Part shown: piece after piece, positions 8,391 to 16,712 of the stretch
Layout: each line of letters starts with the position of its first letter
Position numbering within the stretch: position 1 is the stretch's first letter
Source of the DNA: G965215145 sp965215145
Lineage (GTDB): Bacteria; Bacteroidota; Rhodothermia; Rhodothermales; JANQRZ01
Assembly: GCA_965215145.1 (NCBI GenBank)
Contig: OZ244038.1
Span: forward strand, 2,666,001 to 2,730,000
Direction of reading: 5' to 3'
DNA length: 64,000 nt
The notes under the pieces: generated by a model
Told to the model about the DNA's origin: nothing
What the model saw: only the letters and a program-made list of their open reading frames with translations
Database searches by the model: none
Program-made: the position numbers and the translations under genes

Positions 8391-11300
8391 TCAGCGGATC
8401 ACGGCGAGCCGCTCGATCTGCTCGGTGACGAGGCGCTCGCCCTCGCCGCGGTCCACCTCGACGCGGAGCTTGTAGAGGTAGACGCCGGTGGCGAGCCCGT
8501 CGAGGTCCTCGTCGCGGCCATCCCACGGGATCTGGACAAGGGGGCCGGCGAGCGTGCCATCGGGCAGCGTCTCGACGCCGTCGAGGGTGCGCACGGGCCG
8601 GCCGCTGAGGGTGTAGACGCGGACCTGGACGCGCGCCGGCGTCCCCGGCGGCTGGTTGTGCTCGAACACGAACCGCGTTGGTCCCGTCGTCGGGTTCGGG
8701 TACGGGTAGGCGTTGCGCACGGTAAGCCGGTCGCTCTCGGCGACGACGAAGTCGAGCGTAGCCGTGGTCGGGTTGTTGGCGACGTCCCAGGCCGTGAGCG
8801 TAAGGGTGTGCGGGCCGGGGGCGAGCTCGGGCAGCGTGTAGCGGACCTCCCCGCGCTGGTACGTGTCGAGGTCGCTGCGGTAGAACCCGCCGAGGTTGAC
8901 GCTCTCGCCCTGCGCCCCGTCGACCGTCAGCAGCAGCTCGTGGCCGACGCCGGTGCCGGCGGCGTTGATCCCGTTCTCGTCGGCGAGCCGGGCGATGAGC
9001 ACGGGCTCCTCCCCCACGAGCCCGCCCGCGACGAACGTGGTGTCGTCGAGGAAGAGGCGGACCTCCGGCCCCTCGGTGTCGTTCAGCGGCGCGCCGGCCG
9101 TCGTAGCGATCAGGACGTCCTCGGTGAAGCCCTGCCCGTCGAGGCCGCCGCCGGTCGAGACGTAGGCGGAGATGCGGCCGGGCTCGCCAGCGTAGGACAC
9201 GTCGCGGGGGACGACGAACTCGGCGTCCCAGCGCCCGTCGCGGACGGAGGCCCGCCCGCGGTAGAGGAGGTCCACGCGCTGGTCGTAGATGCCGTCGCCG
9301 GTGTAGCGGATCGGGACCTCCGGCGGGAGCACGAGGTCCCGCTCGACGTCGAAGACGGTGACCTCGACCTCCCCGTCGAAGCCGGCGTCGCGCTCGCCGT
9401 CGGGGCGGAGCACCTCGCCCTCGATCCGCGCCAGCTCCAACGCGCGGAGCTCGGGGAGCCCGGGGAGCCCGCTCCCCTGAGCCTCCCCCTCAAGGACCGG
9501 GGTCGCAGCCGGCACCCCGTCTCCGCCGCCGATATCGGTCCCGTTGACCGCGGTGATGCGGACGTCGCGCTCGGGCAGGCCGATCCGCATGGCCGGGTCG
9601 CCGAGGAGGTTGAACTTCCGGTTGTTGAACTGCGCCCCCGCGTCGATCCCCTTCGCGAGCCGGTACGCCTCGCCGAGCCGGCGGGGCCGGCCGTCGGCGC
9701 CGGGGCGGAGGAGGAACCGGTTGAGGGCGACGTTCATCCCGAGGTTGGCCGAGGTCGTGTCGGTGCCGGTGAAGACGACGCGGCTCGTCGTGAAGATGGC
9801 GACGGCTCCGCCGTCGGCGTTGAGGACGAACTCCTCGCCGGCGCTCTGCGCGTCGACGAGGTCGTAGCGGCCGAACGAGCACGTGGCCGTGATGAGGATG
9901 GCGAGGCGGTCGAAGTTGTCGAGGACGCGGATCTGGTCGCGGGTGATGAGCTTCTCGTCGGCGAGGGCGCCGGCGCCGCCGTGGCCGCTGTAGTTCCAGA
10001 GCAGGGTCCCCTCCCCGAACCCGCGGATGACGTCCTGCGTGGCGCCGGGGTAGCGGGCGCCGAGCGCCGTCTGCTCCAGGGGGTACGTCGCCGTGTAGAT
10101 CTTCTGGACGTTGAGGTCCGGCGCGAGCTCCTCGACGAGGCCGTCGAGGTCCTCGGCGTTGTCGATGTGGAGGTCGGTGTCCCAGGAGTTCGGGCGGTGG
10201 TCGTCGGCGAGGAGGGTGTAGCGCGTGCGCCAGTCGCCGAGGGTGGCGGGGTCCTCGTAGCGCTTGACCTTGCGGACGACGGCGGCGGCCCCCTCCGGCG
10301 TGCGCACGGGGAACCGCCCGATGCCGACGTCGATCCGCTCGGCGTTCCCCCGCCAGAGCCCCTCGCCCGGGTCGAGCAGGGCGAAGTAGTCGTCGCTCGT
10401 GAAGGACCGCTTGTCATCGCGGGAGTTCTCGGTCTGGTAGGTCGGGACCCAGTTGTTCTCGTCGCCGCCGTCCTTGATGCCGCGGTAATCGTAGTGCCCG
10501 TCGCCGAAGAGGAGGACGTGTTCGAGCACGGGGGCGCCGTCCGGGCGGGCGGCGCGGTCGTAGAGGAACCGGATGTAATCGCGGAGGCCGCGGGGGTCGG
10601 TCAGCCCCCCGGCGAACTCGTTGTAGACCTGGTCGATGCCGACGACGAGCGGCGAGAGCCCGTCGGCGCGGCGGTGCTCGGCGAGGTCGTCGGCAGCGGC
10701 GCGGAACGGGGCGGCGGCGACGATGAGGTAGTCCGGCACGGCCCCGACCCCGTGGAGGTTCTGGTTCTCCAGGCGGAGCCCTTCGAGGTCGGCGCCCTCG
10801 GGCACGGCGTCGTCGAGCCGGAGCAGCCGGGGGCTGCCGGTCACGAAGGCCACGAGCTCGCGCGGGGCGTCGGCCTCGGCGGTGACACGGACGCGCCAGT
10901 CGCCGCCGCTGCTCTGGACGCCGAGGCGGCGGACGCCGTGGGGGTCCGTCACGTCCCACACCTGCGGCTCGGAGGCGAACCCGCCGAGCACGAGCTCGGT
11001 CAGGCCGTCGGCGGTGCCGGGCGTGTGGAACCGGAGGTAGCCGTCAGTGGCCCGGAGCGCCTTCGGGTAGAACGCCTCGACGTAGTCGAGCCAGCCGATG
11101 GGGCTCGTGGCGGCGCCCGGCCGGAGCTCGAGGGTGAGCGAGAGGGGCTGCCCCGGCTGCGCCGCGTCCTCGAACTGCATCTCCTCCACGTCGAAGAGGA
11201 GGTTGCCGCCGAGGTTGCGCATGGCGGGGGTCTCGTCGAGCTCCTCGGCGCCGTCGAGGAACGCGAGCCGCACGCTCGTCGGGGTCCGCGCCGCCACGCG

Positions 11301-12560
11301 CGACCGGTAGCGGACGGTCCCGGCGGCGAGGCCGTTGGGGAGCGTGTCGAGCGCGGTGATCCGGGTCGTCGTGCGGTTGAGGTCGGGGCCGAGCCAGTCG
11401 AGCCCGGAGCCGCCGCTGTCGCGGTCGATCATCCCCTCGGGCAGGTCCTCCTCGACGAACAGCCGGCCGGTGATCTCCGAGAGCACGGTTGCGCTCCCAC
11501 CGGGGAAGCTCCCGGCTCCGACCCGTCGCCCGGCGGCACCGTCGACGCGGACGAAGACGTAGTTGACCCGCGAGAAGGGGTTGATGTAATGCCGCCAGCG
11601 GTACGGCTCGTCCCCGATGCTCTCGTCCCACGTCCACCCGTCTGCCGCGTTGGCGAAGAAGTAGACGGCGTCGCCGTCGTCGAACCGCCCGTCGCCGCCG
11701 CCGGTGACGAACGTCGGGATCTCGCCGAGGTCGGGCGTCCGGGGCGCCTCGTTGAGCGCGGGCAGCGGCGCGCCGCCGTTGCCGTAGACCCGCACGCGGT
11801 CGGGGTCGACGCCGTCGGGGCCGGCGCCGATGGCGGCGAGGAACGCGCGGTCGAGGCGGTAGACGCCCTCGCGCGCGATGGGCACCTTGAACCACGTCCC
11901 CTCGGCCAGCACGCTCCGGTCCACCGTGAGGTGGGGGTTGTCCTCGCCGCCGCGGAGCGCGAAGCCGGGGGAGCTAGAGGGCCGCGCCGGGCGCTGCGCG
12001 GCGGGGAACTGCACGCGGACGCGGAGGCGCCGGTAGCGGCGGAGCACGCCGGCCTCGGGGTCGGCCTGGAGCAGCCGGGCGACGACGGTCCCCACCGGGC
12101 GCCGCCGCTCCAGCCCGATCCGCTCCACGTCCGCCGCCGGACCGACGAGCCCCGTGGCCTCGGCCGCCTCGGCGCTGAAGGGCAACGCGACCTCGTCGAA
12201 CTCGGCCGCGAGGACCGTCACCGTCGGCGGCGCCAGCGACGGGAGCTCCACCCGCTCGCCGAGCGCCGGCAACCCCCGCGCGGCGTCCTGAACCGTGACG
12301 AACGCCCCCGGGTGGACCGACGCCGACAGCGGCCCGTCCCACCGGGCGACGACCTCGTAGGTCACCCCGGCGGCCGACGCCTCGACCACGCGCAGGCTCG
12401 GGAGCGGGAGGCGGTCGGGGGGCGCCGTGGCGAGGGGCGCCGTGGCGGTGGGGGCCGCGGCCTGCGCTGCGGCCTGCTGAGCGTGCGCGCCCGGCGCGGT
12501 CGCGGCGGCGAGCAGCGCGGCGGCGAGCCAGGCAGAGATCCAGGGCGTCCGGGACATCAT
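8391..12560 (-). CDS. porU: Type IX secretion sortase/C-terminal signal peptidase PorU
   Basis: A 1389-residue surface cysteine protease of the gingipain (C25) family. PorU removes the C-terminal sorting domain from type IX cargo and attaches the protein to the cell surface. After a signal peptide ending GAHAQ there are roughly 550 residues of beta-rich N-terminal domain, then the C25 core with VEHVLLFGDG-like and DYFALLDP motifs. The predicted catalytic pair is His860 in YSGHGG and Cys894 in TATCSFG. A C-terminal module starting NAYPYPNPTTGPTRFVFEHN and ending IERLAVIR resembles a sorting domain, as is usual in PorU. Two adjacent Met codons open the frame; either could be used. It leads a porU-porV unit with its own promoter. 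Confidence 0.93.
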   Translation of the reverse strand: MMSRTPWISAWLAAALLAAATAPGAHAQQAAAQAAAPTATAPLATAPPDRLPLPSLRVVEASAAGVTYEVVARWDGPLSASVHPGAFVTVQDAARGLPALGERVELPSLAPPTVTVLAAEFDEVALPFSAEAAEATGLVGPAADVERIGLERRRPVGTVVARLLQADPEAGVLRRYRRLRVRVQFPAAQRPARPSSSPGFALRGGEDNPHLTVDRSVLAEGTWFKVPIAREGVYRLDRAFLAAIGAGPDGVDPDRVRVYGNGGAPLPALNEAPRTPDLGEIPTFVTGGGDGRFDDGDAVYFFANAADGWTWDESIGDEPYRWRHYINPFSRVNYVFVRVDGAAGRRVGAGSFPGGSATVLSEITGRLFVEEDLPEGMIDRDSGGSGLDWLGPDLNRTTTRITALDTLPNGLAAGTVRYRSRVAARTPTSVRLAFLDGAEELDETPAMRNLGGNLLFDVEEMQFEDAAQPGQPLSLTLELRPGAATSPIGWLDYVEAFYPKALRATDGYLRFHTPGTADGLTELVLGGFASEPQVWDVTDPHGVRRLGVQSSGGDWRVRVTAEADAPRELVAFVTGSPRLLRLDDAVPEGADLEGLRLENQNLHGVGAVPDYLIVAAAPFRAAADDLAEHRRADGLSPLVVGIDQVYNEFAGGLTDPRGLRDYIRFLYDRAARPDGAPVLEHVLLFGDGHYDYRGIKDGGDENNWVPTYQTENSRDDKRSFTSDDYFALLDPGEGLWRGNAERIDVGIGRFPVRTPEGAAAVVRKVKRYEDPATLGDWRTRYTLLADDHRPNSWDTDLHIDNAEDLDGLVEELAPDLNVQKIYTATYPLEQTALGARYPGATQDVIRGFGEGTLLWNYSGHGGAGALADEKLITRDQIRVLDNFDRLAILITATCSFGRYDLVDAQSAGEEFVLNADGGAVAIFTTSRVVFTGTDTTSANLGMNVALNRFLLRPGADGRPRRLGEAYRLAKGIDAGAQFNNRKFNLLGDPAMRIGLPERDVRITAVNGTDIGGGDGVPAATPVLEGEAQGSGLPGLPELRALELARIEGEVLRPDGERDAGFDGEVEVTVFDVERDLVLPPEVPIRYTGDGIYDQRVDLLYRGRASVRDGRWDAEFVVPRDVSYAGEPGRISAYVSTGGGLDGQGFTEDVLIATTAGAPLNDTEGPEVRLFLDDTTFVAGGLVGEEPVLIARLADENGINAAGTGVGHELLLTVDGAQGESVNLGGFYRSDLDTYQRGEVRYTLPELAPGPHTLTLTAWDVANNPTTATLDFVVAESDRLTVRNAYPYPNPTTGPTRFVFEHNQPPGTPARVQVRVYTLSGRPVRTLDGVETLPDGTLAGPLVQIPWDGRDEDLDGLATGVYLYKLRVEVDRGEGERLVTEQIERLAVIR

Positions 12561-12870
12561 CGGGAGGTCGGGTGGCCCCGCCGGAACGGTGCAAGGGCGG
12601 GCTCAAGTACGGCAACGCTCGTCGCGGGCGCCGAGGCCCAGGGCCGAGCTGAGGTCAGTAGCCGTTCTCCCGATAGGCGATGTCGTGAGGGGTCCGGCGC
12701 GTGCGGGCCGGTGCAGTTCGCGAAGGGCGAATATAGCCCCTGGTCCCGCCGACGGCAAGGGCGGCCCGGCGTCCCCCGCTTCAGGGAGCATGAATTGAAC
12801 ATATCCCGAATACCGAGCGAGCCGCCCCCCGAGAGAGACGGCTCGCCGGCTGCGTCGGAGCGGCCGGAGC
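12561..12870. other. 310-base intergenic region upstream of porU
   Basis: No coding sequence is supported here. It holds the leftward porU promoter, with a 167-base leader before the porU start. Next to the end of the upstream gene is a short AT-richer tract (around 12788-12805) unlike its surroundings. A 69-residue forward reading frame in it has no recognisable feature. Confidence 0.6.
12728..12758 (-). promoter_or_regulatory. porU promoter, TTG-N20-TATATTCG
   Basis: On the minus strand TTG (12758-12756) is followed by exactly 20 bases and TATATTCG (12735-12728). This fits the Bacteroidota sigma-ABfr pattern of TTG near -33 and TAnnTTTG near -7. The same spacing recurs at 26.7 and 50.8 kb. 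Confidence 0.6.
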
Positions 12871-13881
12871 TCAGGAGTTGATGTTACGGTGGATGGCCTG
12901 CCGGGTCAGCCCGATCCGCTCGCCGAGCTGCGTCCGGTTCTCGATGCCGGGGATCCCGACGAACCCGTTGACGAGGCTCGTGAGGTACTCCTGGCGGAGC
13001 TTCGTGACGGGCACCGGCCCGAGGATCTTCGCGATGTCGAGCCGCTCGAGCTCGGCCTGGCAGGCGTGGGTGTCGCGCTCGAGCCCCTCGAGGAGGGAGT
13101 TCCAGACGGGGGTCTGCTGGAAGACGACGCGGGCCTGCTCGTAGTACTCGAGGGCGAGGCCGTAGAAGTTGAACTCGCGGTGGTAGATCCGCGCGAGCGT
13201 GTGGAGCACGACGCCCTGCTCGGTCACGAGCTCGTTGCGGCAGGCGAGCTCGTAGGCCTTCTGGAGGTCCTCCTCGCCCTCGGCACGGTTCCCCTCGCGG
13301 ATCGTCACCTCGCCGCGGCCCAGGAGCGCCTTCGGGATGTACTCGACGAAGCCGTTGCGGCGGCTGAGGTTGTAGACGCGGTTGAAGAGCTCGACGGCGG
13401 CCTCGGCCTCGCCCTCCTCCGCCGTGGCCTCGGCCTTCTGGAGGATGGCGGCGATCTCCCAGGCGCGGGTCCCGATCCTCCGGGCCTCCTCGCGGACGCG
13501 CTCGAAGTACTGATCGGCGGCGGCGGCGGCGTTGAGCCGGTGCTGCATGAGCCAGCCGAGGCGGTAGTCGAGCACGACGGTCTGGTACGGGTCGTGGGGC
13601 TCGATGAAGGCGAGCTCCGTCTTGACCCGCTCGATGGGGGCGTCGCGGAGGCAGCGCACGGCCTGGAGCTGGACGTGCGTCCGCCCGACGGGGTCGAGGT
13701 CGGGGATCTTCAGGAACTCGTTGAACTCGAGGAAGGCGTCGTAGACGCGGGCCTCCTCGATGGCCGTGACGGCGCGCGTCCAGCGCGCGATCTCGGCCTC
13801 GCCGTGCCGCTCGGCGAGGTACTCGGCCGCCCGCTCGATGTGCTCGCGCTCGTGCGCAGGGACCATGGGGACAGAAGGCAT
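12871..13881 (-). CDS. TPR protein with a C-terminal helix-turn-helix
   Basis: A 336-residue soluble protein with no signal peptide. Residues about 40-270 form alpha-helical repeats of TPR character: EIAAILQKAEATAEEGEAEA, KALLGRGEVTIREGNRAEG, VVLHTLARIYHREFNFYGLALEYYEQA. The last 20 residues, TQLGERIGLTRQAIHRNINS, read as a helix-turn-helix with the recognition helix at the very C terminus, preceded by a PGIENR segment. TPR sensors joined to a DNA-binding helix occur in peptide-sensing regulators, but there the DNA-binding part is N-terminal. I suggest a transcription regulator. It lies upstream of porU on the same strand, but porU has its own promoter. Not recognised as a named family. Confidence 0.6.
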   Translation of the reverse strand: MPSVPMVPAHEREHIERAAEYLAERHGEAEIARWTRAVTAIEEARVYDAFLEFNEFLKIPDLDPVGRTHVQLQAVRCLRDAPIERVKTELAFIEPHDPYQTVVLDYRLGWLMQHRLNAAAAADQYFERVREEARRIGTRAWEIAAILQKAEATAEEGEAEAAVELFNRVYNLSRRNGFVEYIPKALLGRGEVTIREGNRAEGEEDLQKAYELACRNELVTEQGVVLHTLARIYHREFNFYGLALEYYEQARVVFQQTPVWNSLLEGLERDTHACQAELERLDIAKILGPVPVTKLRQEYLTSLVNGFVGIPGIENRTQLGERIGLTRQAIHRNINS

Positions 13882-14094
13882 AACAGGCGCGGGGTGGTGG
13901 GCTACGGAGGGACCCCGCAGCGTGTGGCGGCTGCGCGAGGTGCGCCACGCCCGAGGGTGTGAGGCAGATATCGGACGGCCTCCTGACCCGATTAAGCCCC
14001 GCCCTGGAACTTTCCCTCGACAGCCTGTCTCGCTGCCGCGACCGTCACCCCGCCTGCGGCCCTCCCCCGGATCCCTCGGATCGCCTCCCAGTCC

Positions 14095-14412
14095 TTAAGC
14101 CTCGCCCTTCTGCTGGTCCAGCGCGACCACCACCTGCTCCTTCAGGGTCGCGAGCTGCTGCATCCGCTCGATCAGCACGTGGCTCGCCTCCTCGATGTCG
14201 AGCGCGTACTTCTGGAGCCCCCCCTCCTGGCTCAGCTCCACGAGCGCCTGGGCGCCGCCGTAGATCACGGTCAGGGGGTTGTTCACGTCGTGGATGACCC
14301 GGGTCAGCTCAGCCTCCATATGGGCGAGCAATTCCGCCGGGGCCTCCACGTCCTCTCCTGAGTGACCGTCCCTCTCCCCGTTGGTGACAAGCGACATAGC
14401 GTGCGAAAGCAT
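14095..14412 (-). CDS. Stand-alone histidine-kinase dimerization/phosphoacceptor (HisKA-like) protein
   Basis: Only 105 residues. The centre, TRVIHDVNNPLTVIYGGAQ, is an H-box like that of HisKA kinases (H-D/E-x-x-N-P-L), followed by a second helix EASHVLIERMQQLATLKEQ that would complete the two-helix hairpin. There is no ATPase domain, no membrane helix and no receiver domain. It could be a phosphotransfer intermediate, an antagonist that forms mixed dimers, or a relic of a longer kinase. The flanks show no trace of the missing domain. The start at the first Met is not certain; MSLVTNGER five residues in is an alternative. Confidence 0.6.
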   Translation of the reverse strand: MLSHAMSLVTNGERDGHSGEDVEAPAELLAHMEAELTRVIHDVNNPLTVIYGGAQALVELSQEGGLQKYALDIEEASHVLIERMQQLATLKEQVVVALDQQKGEA

Positions 14413-14640
14413 TCACACCGGCCGCGGGGGCCCCGCGCTGCGCCGGCGTTTGATGGTAAAGGTTGGCCCGTCTCCCCCAGTAGGGAAACGAGATCGAGAT
14501 GGAGCCAAAAGGTACGGAGGGGCTGTGGACCGCGTGCGGGCGACCATCGAAACTTCGGCGGATAACCCGGCTCCGGAGTGGGGTATCGGCACCCAACCCC
14601 CGGGGTTTACGTCGCTCGCGTGGCTCTTCCGCCGTCGTCC
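14413..14640. other. Intergenic region between the HisKA-like and MBL genes
   Basis: No gene is supported. The region is slightly AT-richer than its surroundings and contains TACCTTTT and a TTTACC tract on the minus strand, which may be promoter parts for the HisKA-like gene. It also holds a GC-rich CCGCGGGGGCCCCGCG tract near 14422-14437 that can fold on itself. Confidence 0.35.
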
Positions 14641-15489
14641 TCAACCCAACGTGGGCTCCTGACCGACGACGCGGTAACCGCGCTCGGTCCGCTCGACCCG
14701 CGCCGTCGCCGTCTCGGTGTCGTGCTCGAACATCACCGTCCATTCCTCGTCGGCCGCCCGGGCGAGGATGCGCTCCTTCTCGGCGAGCGTCTCCAGCGGA
14801 GCCACGTCGTAGGCCATGACCCAAAGGGGCGGGACGTGAGCCGCCGTCGGGAGGAGGTCGGCGGCGTAGAGCAGGGTCCGCTCGGCGTCGGACAGCTTGA
14901 TGAGCTGCTGCCCGCGGGTGTGCCCGTCCACCACGAGCGCCTCGACGCCGGGCAGGAGCTCGCCCGGCCCGTCGTGCAACTGGAGCCGCCCCGAGGCCGC
15001 GATCGGCTCGAGGTTTTCGGGCAGGAACGACGCCTGCTCCCGGGGACTCTCGTGCGCCCACTCCCAGTGCCGCCGCTGGACGTGGAACGTCGCGTTCGGG
15101 AAGGCGACCTCCAGGGAGCCATCCGCCCGCCGCAGCGTCGAGCCCCCGCAGTGGTCGAAGTGGAGGTGGGTCAGCACCACGTCCGTCACGTCCGCGGCCC
15201 CGAAGCCGGCCGCCTTCAGCGAGCGGTGGAGCTCGCTGGACGCCCGGTCCACGGCGTAGATGTCGTCGAACTTGGCGTCGGTCTTGTCCCCCACCCCGTC
15301 GTCCACGAGGACGAGGCGGCTGTCGCCCTCGAGCAGGAGGCAGCGCATGGCGAGCGGGATCCGGTTCCGGCCGTCGGCGGGGATGCGCCGCTCCCACAGC
15401 GGCTTCGGGACGATCCCGAACATGGCCCCGCCGTCGAGGCCGAGCCGGCCGGCGTGGATCTCGTGGAGGGTGTACGAGCCGATGGTCAT
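14641..15489 (-). CDS. MBL-fold metallo-hydrolase
   Basis: A 282-residue zinc hydrolase of the metallo-beta-lactamase superfamily. The metal-binding signature HLHFDHCGG is intact, with further ligands likely in VVDGHTRGQQ and the aspartate of LLYAADLLPTA; the C-terminal His lies in MFEHDTETA. It resembles the AHL-lactonase/Zn-dependent hydrolase branch with the pattern LLLEGDSRLVLVDDGVGDK, but no specific substrate can be assigned. It has no signal peptide. The ATG start sits directly beside a heptamer microsatellite, so the whole ribosome-binding region is made of repeat units. This makes the gene a candidate for expression that varies with repeat number. Confidence 0.85.
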   Translation of the reverse strand: MTIGSYTLHEIHAGRLGLDGGAMFGIVPKPLWERRIPADGRNRIPLAMRCLLLEGDSRLVLVDDGVGDKTDAKFDDIYAVDRASSELHRSLKAAGFGAADVTDVVLTHLHFDHCGGSTLRRADGSLEVAFPNATFHVQRRHWEWAHESPREQASFLPENLEPIAASGRLQLHDGPGELLPGVEALVVDGHTRGQQLIKLSDAERTLLYAADLLPTAAHVPPLWVMAYDVAPLETLAEKERILARAADEEWTVMFEHDTETATARVERTERGYRVVGQEPTLG

Positions 15490-15490
15490 C

Positions 15491-15579
15491 GGGCAGAGGG
15501 CAGAGGGCAGAGGGCAGAGGGCAGAGGGCAGAGGGCAGAGGGCAGAGGGCAGAGGGCAGAGGGCAGAGGGCAGAGGGCA
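15491..15579. repeat. Heptanucleotide microsatellite, 12.7 copies of GGGCAGA
   Basis: Twelve perfect units and five bases of a thirteenth, read TCTGCCC on the coding strand of the MBL gene. The tract ends one base from the ATG. A reading frame that starts at 15607 passes through it in a different register from the hydrolase; adding or losing units of seven would shift that register. Confidence 0.95.
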
Positions 15580-15625
15580 ATTTCGCCCACCCAGAATCGA
15601 AACTCACAACTCAAGACCCACACCC

Positions 15626-16618
15626 CTACGGCACCTTCACGGCGCCGAGCACCTCGCCGACGACGTGCTCGGCGGTGACCTCCTCGGCCTCGGCCTCGTA
15701 GGTGACCGCGATGCGGTGGCGGAGCACGTCCGGCGCCACGGCGCGGACGTCGTCCGGGGTGACGTAGGCGCGGCGGCGGAGGAAGGCGTGGGCGCGGGCG
15801 GCGCGGTTGAGGAAGATCGAGGCCCGCGGGCTGGCGCCGAACTGCACGAGCCCGTCGAGCCGGGGGAGCCGGTAGCGCGCGGGCTGGCGGGTCGCGAGCA
15901 CGAGGTCCACGATGTAGCCCTCGACGCGCTCGTCCACGTACAGCTCCGCGATGGCTGCGCGCGCTGAGAGCACGTCCTCGGGCGCGACGATGGGCTCGGG
16001 CTCGGGGGCGCCGCCGGCCGCCATCCGCCGCATGATCTCGAGCTCCTCCTCCCGCGTCGGGTAGCCGACGACGACCTTAAGCATGAACCGGTCGACCTGC
16101 GCCTCGGGGAGCGGGTACGTGCCCTCCTGCTCGACGGGGTTCTGCGTGGCGAGCACGAGGAACGGCTCCTCCAGCGGGAACGTCTCCTCCCCGATCGTGA
16201 CCTGCCGCTCCTGCATCGCCTCCAGCAGCGCGCTCTGCACCTTCGCCGGGGCGCGGTTGACCTCGTCGGCGAGGATGAGGTTCGCGAAGATCGGGCCCTG
16301 GCGGACGTAGAACTCCCCCTCGCGCTGGTTGTAGACGAGGGTCCCGAGGAGGTCGGCCGGGAGGAGGTCCGGGGTGAACTGGATCCGCTGGAAGCCGGCC
16401 TTGATCGTCCGCGCCAGCGTCGAGACCGTGAGCGTCTTGGCGAGGCCGGGGACGCCTTCGAGGAGGACGTGCCCCCCGGCGAGCAGCCCGATCAGCAGGC
16501 GCTCGACCATGTGGTCCTGCCCGACGACGACGCGGCGGACCTCGGCCAGCAGCGGCTCCACGAAGGTGCTCTCGCGCTCGACGCGCTCGGCCAGCGCCGC
16601 GATCTCGGTTTCGGTCAT
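15626..16618 (-). CDS. MoxR-family AAA+ ATPase
   Basis: A 330-residue MoxR ATPase. MoxR proteins act as chaperones that activate partner proteins with von Willebrand (VWA) or DUF58 domains. Walker A is LLEGVPGLAKTLT, Walker B is LILADEVNRAPAKVQSALLEAM, sensor 1 is LATQNPVEQEGTYPLPEAQVDRFM, and the C-terminal lid contains GASPRASIFLNRAARA. The start MTETEI fits the family; the longer frame adds a proline-rich stretch without support. The usual DUF58/VWA partners do not follow it; the next genes are an MBL hydrolase downstream and a GHMP kinase upstream. The partner must lie elsewhere. Confidence 0.92.
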   Translation of the reverse strand: MTETEIAALAERVERESTFVEPLLAEVRRVVVGQDHMVERLLIGLLAGGHVLLEGVPGLAKTLTVSTLARTIKAGFQRIQFTPDLLPADLLGTLVYNQREGEFYVRQGPIFANLILADEVNRAPAKVQSALLEAMQERQVTIGEETFPLEEPFLVLATQNPVEQEGTYPLPEAQVDRFMLKVVVGYPTREEELEIMRRMAAGGAPEPEPIVAPEDVLSARAAIAELYVDERVEGYIVDLVLATRQPARYRLPRLDGLVQFGASPRASIFLNRAARAHAFLRRRAYVTPDDVRAVAPDVLRHRIAVTYEAEAEEVTAEHVVGEVLGAVKVP

Positions 16619-16712
16619 GGGCTCGCTAGGGCGAGGGCTCGGGGGTCCGGGGAGCCCGCTCGCCACCTCCGGCGCGCGGCGGGCGGCCGGGCAAACCTAC
16701 AACGGCGTGGCC

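Noticed and set aside
8658..12881. A 1407-codon forward reading frame opposite porU
   Set aside because: It mirrors the porU codons on the other strand. The translation is Val/Glu/Arg/Gly-rich with no motif, whereas the minus strand gives a complete C25 protease. High GC removes stop codons from antisense frames.
15491..15579. CRISPR array
   Set aside because: The heptamer units are contiguous with no spacers, and no cas genes occur. The same holds for the octamer tract at 43177-43256.
14309..15607. A 432-codon reverse frame containing the LPSALCP repeat peptide
   Set aside because: Outside the microsatellite it is out of register with the MBL hydrolase, has shadow-type composition and overlaps the HisKA-like gene.
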